Positions 20,187-29,247 of a DNA stretch of 64,000 bases are shown here, in pieces. How positions within the stretch are numbered: the first letter of the stretch is position 1; the number at the start of each line of letters is the position of its first letter. Under the pieces are notes generated by a model. That model ran no database searches. It was given only the letters and a program-made list of their open reading frames with translations, and was not told where the DNA came from. The position numbers and the translations under genes are program-made. The DNA comes from Agromyces ramosus (GTDB taxonomy: Bacteria; Actinomycetota; Actinomycetes; Actinomycetales; Microbacteriaceae), in assembly GCF_004216665.1 (NCBI RefSeq), contig NZ_SGWY01000002.1, positions 658,685-722,684 of the forward strand. Direction: 5' to 3'.

Positions 20187-21368
20187 ATGTCCGCACAGAT
20201 GACCAGCACAGCCATGCCCACTGCCGAGCAGCACGGCTTCCGGCCCCATTCCGACGGCGCGTTCGTACCCGTGCAGACGCGATCCGAGCGCTTCCGCTCG
20301 GTGAACGTCGAGGACTTCGCGCCCGTCACCGGCCGTGAGCACGAGTGGAAGCTCTCACCCGTCGCGGCGTTCGCCGACCTCACCGGAGGCGAGCTCGACG
20401 GCTCCCGGCTCGAGATCGAGACCACGGATGCCGCCGGCGTCGACGTCTCGTGGATCGCCCGTGACGACGCCCGCATCGGGCGCGCCGGCATCCCCGAGGA
20501 GCGCGCCGCCGCCAACGCCTGGAGCTCCTTCGGCGAGGCGCTCCTCGTCTCGGTCTCCGGCGAGGATGAGAAGGTCGTCGCCGTGACCCGACACGACCTC
20601 GGCGTCGCGCCGCGCGCCGCGCACACGGTCATCGAGGCGGCACCGAACAGCCGCGGGCTCGTCGTGCTCCGCGGCACCGGTGATGCCCGCCTCAGCGAGA
20701 ACGTCGAGATCGTCGTCGGCGAGGGCGCCTCCCTCACGGTCGTGTCGCTCCAGGAATGGAGCGACGACGCCGTGCACCTCGCGAGCCACTTCGCCCGACT
20801 CGGGCGTGACTCGTTCCTCAAGCACATCGTGGTGTCGCTGGGCGGCAACGTCGTCCGCGTGAACCCCTCGACGCACCTCGCCGAGCAGGGTTCCGATGTC
20901 GAGGCGCTCGGCCTCTACTTCGCCGACGCGGGCCAGCACCTCGAGCAGCAGGTCTTCGTGCACCACGACGCGCCGCACACCCGCTCGCGCGTGACGTACA
21001 AGGGCGCCCTCCAGGGTGCCGGTGCGCGCAGCGTCTGGGTCGGCGACGTCCTCATCGGCAACTCCGCGACCGGCACCGACAGCTACGAGCAGAACCGCAA
21101 CCTCGTGCTCACCGACGGCACGCGCGCCGACTCCGTGCCGAACCTCGAGATCGAGACCGGCGACATCGAGGGCGCCGGACACGCCTCGGCGACCGGTCGA
21201 TTCGACGACGAGCAGCTGTTCTACCTGATGGCCCGAGGCATCCGCGAAGACGAGGCACGCCGTCTCGTCGTGCGCGGGTTCCTCGGCGAGATCGTCCAGA
21301 AGATCGGTTCGCCCGAGCTCGAGGCGCGGCTCAGCGCCGCCGTCGAGGCCGAGCTGGAGGGACGCTGA
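20187..21368 (+). CDS. sufD: Fe-S cluster assembly protein SufD
   Basis: Paralogue and partner of SufB in the SufBCD scaffold. The 393-aa product has the SufD core with the conserved histidine in HHDAPHTRSRVTYKG and the C-terminal helix DEQLFYLMARGI, which parallels SufB. ATG 20187 lies 2 nt after sufB; in-frame ATGs at 20199 and 20214 are possible alternatives because the nearest AGGA is poorly spaced for 20187. The Rieske gene begins 1 nt after its stop. Confidence 0.93.
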   Translation: MSAQMTSTAMPTAEQHGFRPHSDGAFVPVQTRSERFRSVNVEDFAPVTGREHEWKLSPVAAFADLTGGELDGSRLEIETTDAAGVDVSWIARDDARIGRAGIPEERAAANAWSSFGEALLVSVSGEDEKVVAVTRHDLGVAPRAAHTVIEAAPNSRGLVVLRGTGDARLSENVEIVVGEGASLTVVSLQEWSDDAVHLASHFARLGRDSFLKHIVVSLGGNVVRVNPSTHLAEQGSDVEALGLYFADAGQHLEQQVFVHHDAPHTRSRVTYKGALQGAGARSVWVGDVLIGNSATGTDSYEQNRNLVLTDGTRADSVPNLEIETGDIEGAGHASATGRFDDEQLFYLMARGIREDEARRLVVRGFLGEIVQKIGSPELEARLSAAVEAELEGR

Positions 21369-21369
21369 C

Positions 21370-21696
21370 GTGGCATCCGTTCGAGTCTGCGCCGTCGACG
21401 ACCTCGGAGTGAACGAGGCCGCCCGCTTCGTCGTCGAGGGCGTGCCCATCGCCGTCGTGAAGGACGCCGCCGGTGACATCTTCGCCATCGGCGACACCTG
21501 CACGCACGGCGACATCTCGCTCGCCGAGGGGTTCGTCGAGGACGACACCCTCGAGTGCTGGGCGCACGGCTCCAAGTTCTCGCTCCGCACGGGCAAGCCC
21601 CTCACCCTTCCCGCCTACGAACCCGTCCCGGCGTTCCAGGTCGAGGTGAAGGACGGCGGCGTCCACATCGATCCCTCGGTCACCCTGACCGTCTGA
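21370..21696 (+). CDS. Rieske [2Fe-2S] ferredoxin of the suf operon
   Basis: The 108-aa product is a stand-alone Rieske domain of the non-heme iron oxygenase ferredoxin type. Both cluster motifs are present: CTH at about residues 38-40 and CWAH about 15 residues later. No oxygenase or reductase is nearby; its place between sufD and sufC, known from other actinobacteria, suggests a redox role in cluster assembly or a cluster-bearing client, but this is inference. Start GTG 21370 lies 1 nt after sufD, so translation is coupled. Confidence 0.88.
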   Translation: MASVRVCAVDDLGVNEAARFVVEGVPIAVVKDAAGDIFAIGDTCTHGDISLAEGFVEDDTLECWAHGSKFSLRTGKPLTLPAYEPVPAFQVEVKDGGVHIDPSVTLTV

Positions 21697-21743
21697 CCAC
21701 TTCCGGCCCGCGCGGCCGACTCACGAAAGCGATTCACCACCAC

Positions 21744-22526
<783 letters not shown>

Positions 22527-22534
22527 GGCGCGGG

Positions 22535-22540
22535 TAGAAT
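22535..22540 (+). promoter_or_regulatory. -10 box TAGAAT placed for a leaderless sufT transcript
   Basis: TAGAAT ends 7 nt before the sufT ATG at 22548, so transcription would begin at or next to the A of the start codon. There is no ribosome site in front of sufT, in keeping with this. Confidence 0.55.
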
Positions 22541-22547
22541 CGCTCTC

Positions 22548-22877
22548 ATGGTCACCTCACTCGCACCCGAGCGCTACGACGAGGTCTCCGAGGCGCTCAA
22601 GGACGTGGTGGACCCCGAGCTCGGCGTCAACGTCGTCGACCTCGGCCTCATCTACGACCTCGGCTGGGACGACGAGCACGACGCGCTCATCATCCACATG
22701 ACCCTCACGAGCGCCGGGTGCCCCCTCACCGACGTACTCGAGGAGCAGACGGCCGAGGCGCTCGACGGCGTCGTCGATGCGTTCCGCATCAACTGGGTGT
22801 GGATGCCGCCGTGGGGTCCCGAACGCATCACCGACGACGGGCGCGACATGATGCGCGCCCTCGGATTCGCGATCTGA
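22548..22877 (+). CDS. sufT: Metal-sulfur cluster assembly factor, MIP18/DUF59 family (SufT-like)
   Basis: SufT-type proteins help mature iron-sulfur proteins. The 109-aa product has the DUF59 signature VVDPELGVNVVDLGLIYDL and the conserved cysteine in TSAGCPLTDVL. It lies 21 nt after sufC but has its own predicted leaderless promoter, so it may be expressed both with and without the operon. It ends 33 nt from the convergent M3 peptidase stop. Confidence 0.9.
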   Translation: MVTSLAPERYDEVSEALKDVVDPELGVNVVDLGLIYDLGWDDEHDALIIHMTLTSAGCPLTDVLEEQTAEALDGVVDAFRINWVWMPPWGPERITDDGRDMMRALGFAI

Positions 22878-22910
22878 CCCGGATCCGTCATCGAGCCCGG
22901 CGCAGCGGCC

Positions 22911-24950
22911 TCACGCGAGGCCGCGGCGCGCGAGCAGGGGCCCGATCTCGGGATCGCGCCCCAAGAGTGCCCGCACCGACTCGCCGGGGTCGCGTGAGCC
23001 GCCCGGGGCGAGGATCTCACGTCGATAGCGGTCGCCGTTCTCGCGGGTCGCGCCGCCACGCCCCTCGAACCACGCCATGACGTCGGCGCCCGGCACCTCG
23101 CTCCAGACGTACGAGTAGTAGCCTGCGTCGTAGCCTCCTGCGAACACGTGGGCGAAGTACGTGGTGGAGTACCGCGGCGGCACGAGGGGATCTTCGAGAC
23201 CCGCCTCCGCGAGTGCCGCGCGCTCGAACGCCGCGACATCCGTCACGTCGTCGTCGGGGCCCACCAGGTGCCAGGCCTGGTCGAGCACGGCCGAGGCCAG
23301 GTACTCGGCGGTCTCGAAGCCGGCGTTGAAGCCGCGCGCGGCGATGAGCCGGTCGACGAGCTCCTGCGGCATCCGCTCGCCCGTCTCGTGGTGCACCGCG
23401 TAGTTCGCGAGCACCTCGGGGCGGAGCATCCAGAGCTCGTTCACCTGGCTCGGGAGCTCCACGAAGTCGCGGTAGACGTTCGTGCCCGCCTGCGACGGAT
23501 AGCGCACCCGCGCCAGCAGCCCGTGCAGCGCGTGGCCGAACTCGTGGAAGAGCGTCTCGCCCTCGTCGTACGTGAGGAGCGTCGGCTCGCCGGCCGCGGG
23601 CTTCGGGATGTTCAGGTTGTTGACGACCACCGGGAGGTCGACGCCCAGCTCCGACTGCTCGACGAGCGAGCTCATCCACGCACCCCCGCGCTTCGCATCG
23701 CGCGTGTACGGGTCGAGCAGGTAGAGGCCCACCGGGCTGCCGTCGTGCTCGAACACCTCGAACACGCGCGTGTCGGGGTGATACCCGACGAGGTCGGTCC
23801 GCGGCTCGAACCGGAGGCCGTACAGCAGGTGCGCGGCGTGGAACACGCCGTCGATGAGGACGCGTTGCAGCTCGAAGTACGGGCGCAGCACGGACAGGTC
23901 GAGGTCGTGGCGCTCGGCGCGCACCTGCTCGGCGAGGTGCGCCCAGTCGGCGGCGACCGGTTCGCGTGCCCCGGTCGCCGCGGCTCGCGCGGCGAGCTCC
24001 GTGCGCTCACGAGCGACGTTCCGCATCGCCGGCGGCGCGAGCTCGCGGAGCAGGCCCGAGACGGCCGCGGCCGAACCCGCGGTCTCGCCCGCGGTGACGG
24101 CGTCCGCGTGGTTCGCGAACCCCAGCAGGCGGGCGCGCGCCGCGCGGAGGCGCACGATCTCGAGCAGGGTCGTGCGCGTGTCGTGCGCGCCGCCGCGGCA
24201 TCCGCGCGCTCTCGACGCCGCGAGCAGGCGATCGCGCACGTCGGGGTCCGCCAGGTCGGCGAGCGCCGGCTGGCCGGTCGGGAGCACGAGCGTGATCAGC
24301 CAGCCGTCGAGCCCCCGCGATCGCGCCGCCTCACGTGCCGCGGACCGTGCCCCGTCGTCGAGGCCGTCGAGCGCTGCCGCGTCGGTCAGGTGCAGCGCGA
24401 GGTCGTTCGTGTCGGCCAGCAGGTGCTGCTGGAACGCGGTGGTGAGCGCGGAGAGGCGTTCGTTCAGCGCCCCGAGCCGGGCGCGGTCGGCCGGATCGAG
24501 CGCCGCGCCCGCCAGCACGGCCTCGCGGTGCATCCGCTCGAGCAGGTAGGCCTGGTCGGGATCGAGCCCGAGTTCGTCGCGCGTCTCGTGCAGCACCCCG
24601 ATCCGCGCGAAGAGGCGCGGGTCGAGGCGGATGGCGTCGCGGTGCGCCGCGAGCCGCGGCGCGAGCTCCGCGTCGAGTGCGTCGATGGCCTCGTTCGTGT
24701 CGGCCGAGCTCGCGTTCGCGAACACGGGCAGCACGCGTCGGAGGAGCGCGCCCGAGCGCTCGAGCGCCACGATCGTGTTCTCGAACGTCGGCGGTGCCGA
24801 GTCCGCCGCGATCGCCTCCGCCTCGGCGCGCTGCTCGCGCATGCCGGCCTCGATCGCCTCCCGGTAGTGCTCGGGTCGCACGAGTGCGAACAGGGGCAGC
24901 CGGTAGGGCAGCGGACTTGGTTCGAGGAACGGATTCGACGAGTCGCCCAT
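22911..24950 (-). CDS. M3 family zinc metallopeptidase (peptidyl-dipeptidase Dcp/oligopeptidase A-like)
   Basis: Cytoplasmic oligopeptidase. The 679-aa product has the zinc motif HEFGH at residues 469-473 and the third ligand region about 25-30 residues later (YRDFVELPSQVNELW). The N-terminal helical half and absence of a signal peptide fit Dcp/PrlC-type enzymes that trim short peptides. ATG 24950 has no ribosome site but TAGTGT lies 6 nt upstream, predicting a leaderless mRNA. It is divergent from a methyltransferase gene only 54 bp away. Confidence 0.92.
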   Translation of the reverse strand: MGDSSNPFLEPSPLPYRLPLFALVRPEHYREAIEAGMREQRAEAEAIAADSAPPTFENTIVALERSGALLRRVLPVFANASSADTNEAIDALDAELAPRLAAHRDAIRLDPRLFARIGVLHETRDELGLDPDQAYLLERMHREAVLAGAALDPADRARLGALNERLSALTTAFQQHLLADTNDLALHLTDAAALDGLDDGARSAAREAARSRGLDGWLITLVLPTGQPALADLADPDVRDRLLAASRARGCRGGAHDTRTTLLEIVRLRAARARLLGFANHADAVTAGETAGSAAAVSGLLRELAPPAMRNVARERTELAARAAATGAREPVAADWAHLAEQVRAERHDLDLSVLRPYFELQRVLIDGVFHAAHLLYGLRFEPRTDLVGYHPDTRVFEVFEHDGSPVGLYLLDPYTRDAKRGGAWMSSLVEQSELGVDLPVVVNNLNIPKPAAGEPTLLTYDEGETLFHEFGHALHGLLARVRYPSQAGTNVYRDFVELPSQVNELWMLRPEVLANYAVHHETGERMPQELVDRLIAARGFNAGFETAEYLASAVLDQAWHLVGPDDDVTDVAAFERAALAEAGLEDPLVPPRYSTTYFAHVFAGGYDAGYYSYVWSEVPGADVMAWFEGRGGATRENGDRYRREILAPGGSRDPGESVRALLGRDPEIGPLLARRGLA

Positions 24951-24956
24951 CCGACC

Positions 24957-24962
24957 ACACTA
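24957..24962 (-). promoter_or_regulatory. -10 box TAGTGT, leaderless M3 peptidase promoter
   Basis: On the minus strand TAGTGT is followed by 6 nt and the ATG at 24950. The opposing TAGGCT for the methyltransferase lies 30 bp away, so the two promoters are back to back. Confidence 0.5.
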
Positions 24963-24992
24963 GGGCGTGCCGGCCGGATGCCGCGTCGGTCG

Positions 24993-24998
24993 TAGGCT
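24993..24998 (+). promoter_or_regulatory. -10 box TAGGCT, leaderless methyltransferase promoter
   Basis: TAGGCT, then 6 nt, then ATG 25005. No ribosome site and no clear -35. Confidence 0.55.
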
Positions 24999-25004
24999 CG
25001 GAGC

Positions 25005-25838
25005 ATGCAGCGTGACGGCGAATCGATCGAGTCCGCGCCGAGCGAGGCGTACACCCACGGCCACCACGAGAGCGTGTTACGAGTGCACGCGTGGCGCACC
25101 GTCGAGAACTCCGCCGCGTACCTCGCCCCGCACCTGGACGCCGGCGCCCGGATCCTCGACGTCGGCAGCGGCCCCGGCACCATCACGATCGACCTCGCCC
25201 GGCGGGTGCGACCCGGGCTGGTCACGGGCGTGGACGCCGCCGACGACGTGGTCGCGCGCGCCACGGGCCTGGCTGAGAGCGAGCGCGTCGAGAACGTCGA
25301 GTTCCGCACCGGCGACGCGTACGCGCTCGAGTTCGCGGATGCCGCGTTCGACGTGGTGCACGCGCACCAGGTGCTGCAGCACCTCGCCCGCCCCGTCGAC
25401 GCGCTGCGCGAGTTCCGGCGCGTCCTGAAGCCCGGCGGCCTCCTCGCGGTTCGCGACGTGGACTACGGCGGCGTGATCTGGAGTCCCGCCTCTGCGGGGC
25501 TCGACCGGTGGCTCGAGCTGTACCACGACGTCGCCATCGGCAACGGCGGCGACCCCGATGCCGGGCGGCACCTGAAGCGGTGGGTGCGCGAGGCCGGGTT
25601 CGGCGACCTCGACGCGAGCGCGTCGACGTGGGTGTTCTCGACCGCGCTGGAGCGGGAATGGTGGGGCAACTCGTGGGCCGAGCGCGCCACGCAGTCGCAG
25701 TTCGCGGCGCACGCGATCGAGTCGGGGCATTCGAACCCCGCCGAGCTCGCCCGGATCGCCGCCGCGTGGCGCGAGTGGGCCGCCGACGACGACGGCTGGC
25801 TGCTCATGCCGCACGCCGAGGTGCTCGCGCGGGCCTGA
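25005..25838 (+). CDS. Class I SAM-dependent methyltransferase (UbiE-like)
   Basis: The 277-aa product has a Rossmann-type methyltransferase core: motif I ILDVGSGPGTI at residues 50-60, the acidic end of strand 2 in VTGVDAADDVV, motif II TGDAYALEFADAAFDVV and motif III LKPGGLLAVRD. The substrate is unknown; UbiE/MenG similarity is only at the fold level, and no quinone genes are nearby. Predicted leaderless. It ends 3 nt from the convergent small gene at 25842. Confidence 0.85.
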   Translation: MQRDGESIESAPSEAYTHGHHESVLRVHAWRTVENSAAYLAPHLDAGARILDVGSGPGTITIDLARRVRPGLVTGVDAADDVVARATGLAESERVENVEFRTGDAYALEFADAAFDVVHAHQVLQHLARPVDALREFRRVLKPGGLLAVRDVDYGGVIWSPASAGLDRWLELYHDVAIGNGGDPDAGRHLKRWVREAGFGDLDASASTWVFSTALEREWWGNSWAERATQSQFAAHAIESGHSNPAELARIAAAWREWAADDDGWLLMPHAEVLARA

Positions 25839-25841
25839 GCG

Positions 25842-26066
25842 CTACCAGTCCTCGTCGGCGTCGTGGGCGTCGATGATCGCGTCGCTCACCGTGGTGCCGT
25901 CGTCGAGCTCGACGATCGGCCGGCCCTCGAGCCAGGTGAGCGTCCAGTGCCGGCCCTCGCCCTCACCGGCGTGCGCCGACTCCGCGGCGGCGATGCGCGG
26001 GCGCAGGTCGACGGGGACGGACGCCGGTGGCTCGGCTCCGAACGCCCACCGCGTGCCGAGCCGCAT
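25842..26066 (-). CDS. Small acidic protein of unknown function
   Basis: The 74-aa product starts MRLGTRWAFGAEPPASVP and ends in a very acidic tail (AHDADEDW). No domain is recognised. Its ATG shares one base with the GNAT stop codon (TGATG), so it is translationally coupled to that gene. The longer frame upstream lies inside the GNAT gene and was rejected. The middle resembles a small beta-strand pair (HWTLTWLEGRPIVELDDG). Confidence 0.65.
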   Translation of the reverse strand: MRLGTRWAFGAEPPASVPVDLRPRIAAAESAHAGEGEGRHWTLTWLEGRPIVELDDGTTVSDAIIDAHDADEDW

Positions 26067-26512
26067 CAGGCGTCCATCTCGTACGTGACCCAGGTCGTGC
26101 GGCGCGCGAGCTCGTCGTAGAGCCGCTGCGCCTCGGCATTGTCGGCCGCCGTGATCCACGTCACCCCGCCCGTGCCGACCTCGCGCGATCGCGCGTGCAC
26201 GAACTCGATGAGGGCGCGGCCGACGCCCGTGCCGCGCGCACCCGTCTCGACGTACAGGTCGTCGAGGTGGATGCCGCGGGTCGCCTGCAGGGTGTCGGGC
26301 ACGATGCGGAACTGCGCGAGCCCGACGGGCGTGCCCTCCTCGTCGACGGCGAGCACCGCCTCGAGCGGATCGTGCTCGTCGCGGATCCAGTTCCAGACGA
26401 TCAACGCCTTCGCGTCGTCGAGCTCGGTCTCGTAGAACTCGCAGTACGCCTCGAACAACGGCAGCCAGCCGAAGAAGTCCTCGTCGCCCGCCATGCGGAT
26501 CTCGTGTGCCAT
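26066..26512 (-). CDS. GNAT family N-acetyltransferase
   Basis: The 148-aa product has the GNAT core: the beta-4 segment GIHLDDLYVETGARGTGVGRALIEF holds the acetyl-CoA pyrophosphate loop (RGTGVG, about residues 93-98), followed by the ITAADNAEAQRLYDEL motif B. The substrate is unknown. The start is preceded by GGGGGAA. It lies 9 nt downstream of valS and is coupled to the small gene behind it, so the three probably form one transcript. Confidence 0.85.
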   Translation of the reverse strand: MAHEIRMAGDEDFFGWLPLFEAYCEFYETELDDAKALIVWNWIRDEHDPLEAVLAVDEEGTPVGLAQFRIVPDTLQATRGIHLDDLYVETGARGTGVGRALIEFVHARSREVGTGGVTWITAADNAEAQRLYDELARRTTWVTYEMDA

Positions 26513-26521
26513 GCGTTCCCC

Positions 26522-29104
26522 CTACGCCTCAGGTGCCTCGAACACGATGTCGCGCACCTCGAACTCGTCGGCCTCGACGAACGACAGCGACGCGATGCGC
26601 CCGACCGCACGCAGGTCGGATGCCACTGCCTCGAGCAGCGCGATCGCCGCCGCCGGTGCCGCGATCACGGCGCTGGTGACGGGCGTCTTCTGCGACGCCT
26701 TCGCGTCGGTCTTCGCGCGGCGGATGCCGGTGAGCGCGAGGCTCGCGAGCTCGAGCAGTTCGACGCCCGCCTCGCCGCGCGCGGCGAGCTCGTCGGTCTC
26801 AGGCCAGGGCGAGGCGTGCACGGAGCCGTCGTTCGACCATCGCCACGCCTCCTCCGTCGCGAACGGGATGACGGGCGCGAAGAGGCGGAGCAGCACGCTG
26901 AGCGCGGTCTTCAGCGCCGCGACGGCGGACGCCTGCTCGGGACTCGGCGCTCCGTAGGCGCGTTCCTTCACGAGTTCGAGGTAGTCGTCGCAGAACGTCC
27001 AGAAGAACGTCTCGGCGACCTCGAGGGCGCGGGCGTGGTCATAGGCGTCGAACGCCCGGGTCGCACTCGCCACGACGTCGGCGAGCTCGGCGAGCATGCT
27101 GCGGTCGATGGGCACCGAGACCGGGGCATCCGCCCGGCCGTCGAAGCCGAGGATGAACTTGGCCGCGTTCAGCACCTTGATGGCGAGACGGCGCCCGATC
27201 TTCACCTGCGTCGGGTTCTGCGGGTCGAACGCGGCATCGGTGCCCAACCGGCTGGACGCCGCCCAGTAGCGCACCGCGTCCGAGCCGTGCTGCTCGAGCA
27301 GACCCGCGGGGGTGACCACGTTCCCCTTCGACTTCGACATCTTCTTGCGGTCTGGGTCGACGATGAAGCCGGAGATCGCGGCGTTCGTCCATGGCCCGGC
27401 GCCGTGCTCGAGCTGCGCGCGCAGCACGGTCGAGAAGAGCCACGTGCGGATGATGTCCTGGGCCTGCGGGCGCAGCGAGTACGGGAAGACGAGGTCGAAC
27501 AGCTCGGGGTCGCGCTCCCAGCCCGCGGCCAGCTGGGGCGTCAGCGACGACGTGGCCCAGGTGTCCATGATGTCGTGCTCGCCGACGAACCCCCCGGGCT
27601 CGCCGCGCTGGGACTCGTCGTATCCCGGCGCGGGCGCGGAGGAGGGGTCGACGGGCAGCAGGTCGCGCGTGGCGACGATCGGCTCGTCGAACACCGGGTC
27701 GCCCGCGGCGTCGAGCGGATACCAGACCGGAATGGGCACGCCGAAGAAGCGCTGGCGGGAGATGAGCCAGTCGCCCGACAGGCCGCTGACCCAGTTCTCG
27801 TAGCGCACGCGCATGAAGTCGGGGTGCCAGTCGATCTCGCGGCCGCGCTCGAGGAGCGTGCGCTGCAGCCCCTCGTCGCGCGCCCCGTTCACGATGTACC
27901 ACTGGCGCGTGGAGACGATCTCGAGCGGGCGGTCGCCCTTCTCGTAGAACTTCACGGGATGCGTGATCGCCTTCGGCTCGCCGAGCAGGTCGCCAGACGC
28001 GCGGAGTTGCTCGACCACGGCCTGCTTCGCCGAGAACGTCGTCTTGCCGGCCAGCTCGGCGTACGCGGCACGGCCCGCCTCCGAGGTGATCGCGTCGGGC
28101 GCCTCCGCGATGACCCGTCCGTCGAAGCCGATGATGGCGCGGTTGGGCAGGTCGAGCTCGCGCCACCACACGACGTCGGTCACGTCGCCGAAGGTGCAGA
28201 TCATCGCGATGCCGGTGCCCTTGTCCTTCTGGGCGAGGTGGTGCGCGACCACGGGGACCTCGACTCCGAACACCGGGGTGGTCACCGTCGTGCCGAACAG
28301 CTGCTGGTAGCGCTCGTCGTCGGGGTGGGCGACGAGCGCGACGCACGCGGGGATGAGCTCGGGTCGGCTCGTCTCGATCTCGATCGTGCCCCCGTCGGGA
28401 CGGTGGAAGGTCACGCGGTGGTAGTGCCCGGCCTGCTCGCGATCCTCGAGCTCGGCCTGGGCCACGGCGGTGCGGAAGGTCACGTCCCACAACGTGGGCG
28501 CCAGCGCCTGGTACGCCTCGCCGCGCTCGACGTTGCGCACGAATGCCAGCTGCGAGGTGAACAGCGCCTCATCGGCGATGGTGCGGTACGACTGCTTCCA
28601 GTCCACCGAGAGCCCGAGCTGGCGGAACAGGGCCTCGAACTGCTGCTCGTCCTCGACCGTGAGGCGCTCGCACAGCTCGATGAAGTTGCGGCGACTGATC
28701 GGCTGCTGGTCGGCGGCCTTGGTGCTCTTGTTGTCGCCGCCCTCGAACGGCGGCACGAAGTCGGGATCGTACGGCAGCGACGGGTCGCAGCGCACGCCGT
28801 AGTAGTTCTGCACGCGGCGCTCGGTGGGCAGGCCGTTGTCGTCCCAGCCCATCGGGTAGAACACGTGGCGGCCGCGCATGCGCTGGTAACGGGCGACGAG
28901 GTCGATGTGCGTGAAGGAGAAGACGTGGCCGATGTGGAGTGAGCCCGATGCGGTCGGGGGCGGTGTGTCGATCGAGTAGATCGTGTCGCGGGAGGCGGCG
29001 GACCGGTCGAACCGGAAGACGCCCTCGCGCTCCCACGCGTCGCCCCAGACCGATTCGAGGCCTTCGAGCGCGGGCTTGTCGGGGATGCGCGGGTGGTCGG
29101 TCAT
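26522..29104 (-). CDS. valS: Valyl-tRNA synthetase, archaeal-type
   Basis: Charges tRNA-Val. The 860-aa class I synthetase has HIGH at residues 57-60 and KKMSKSKGN with KMSKS at 588-592. In the synthetic domain it reads FYPMGWDDNGLPTERRV, the form seen in archaeal and Rickettsia enzymes, where typical bacterial ValRS has DHAGIATQ. The long C-terminal coiled-coil arm of bacterial ValRS is missing. ATG 29104 has GGAG at good spacing; nine extra upstream codons were rejected. A TAGGCT box at 29174-29169 gives a leader of about 58 nt. No T-box is seen here. Confidence 0.95.
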   Translation of the reverse strand: MTDHPRIPDKPALEGLESVWGDAWEREGVFRFDRSAASRDTIYSIDTPPPTASGSLHIGHVFSFTHIDLVARYQRMRGRHVFYPMGWDDNGLPTERRVQNYYGVRCDPSLPYDPDFVPPFEGGDNKSTKAADQQPISRRNFIELCERLTVEDEQQFEALFRQLGLSVDWKQSYRTIADEALFTSQLAFVRNVERGEAYQALAPTLWDVTFRTAVAQAELEDREQAGHYHRVTFHRPDGGTIEIETSRPELIPACVALVAHPDDERYQQLFGTTVTTPVFGVEVPVVAHHLAQKDKGTGIAMICTFGDVTDVVWWRELDLPNRAIIGFDGRVIAEAPDAITSEAGRAAYAELAGKTTFSAKQAVVEQLRASGDLLGEPKAITHPVKFYEKGDRPLEIVSTRQWYIVNGARDEGLQRTLLERGREIDWHPDFMRVRYENWVSGLSGDWLISRQRFFGVPIPVWYPLDAAGDPVFDEPIVATRDLLPVDPSSAPAPGYDESQRGEPGGFVGEHDIMDTWATSSLTPQLAAGWERDPELFDLVFPYSLRPQAQDIIRTWLFSTVLRAQLEHGAGPWTNAAISGFIVDPDRKKMSKSKGNVVTPAGLLEQHGSDAVRYWAASSRLGTDAAFDPQNPTQVKIGRRLAIKVLNAAKFILGFDGRADAPVSVPIDRSMLAELADVVASATRAFDAYDHARALEVAETFFWTFCDDYLELVKERAYGAPSPEQASAVAALKTALSVLLRLFAPVIPFATEEAWRWSNDGSVHASPWPETDELAARGEAGVELLELASLALTGIRRAKTDAKASQKTPVTSAVIAAPAAAIALLEAVASDLRAVGRIASLSFVEADEFEVRDIVFEAPEA

Positions 29105-29168
29105 GATGCTCCGGTTCGATATCGGCGGCACCGTGTCCGTACCGAGGTGCCTGAATGTGCGACGATCC

Positions 29169-29174
29169 AGCCTA
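29169..29174 (-). promoter_or_regulatory. Candidate -10 box TAGGCT for valS
   Basis: Minus-strand TAGGCT predicts initiation near 29162. It sits immediately downstream of the MFS terminator hairpin. Confidence 0.45.
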
Positions 29175-29184
29175 TCGGAGACAC

Positions 29185-29213
29185 CGCAGCCCGCCGGAAG
29201 CCGGCGGGCTGCG
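29185..29213 (-). terminator. Terminator after the MFS transporter gene
   Basis: A perfect 13-bp stem (CGCAGCCCGCCGG with its complement) closes on the loop AAG, 35 nt after the MFS stop and just before the valS promoter. It separates the two minus-strand units. Confidence 0.75.
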
Positions 29214-29247
29214 GGTGTGTTCGGCGCGTGAGCGGTCGAACGGGGTG

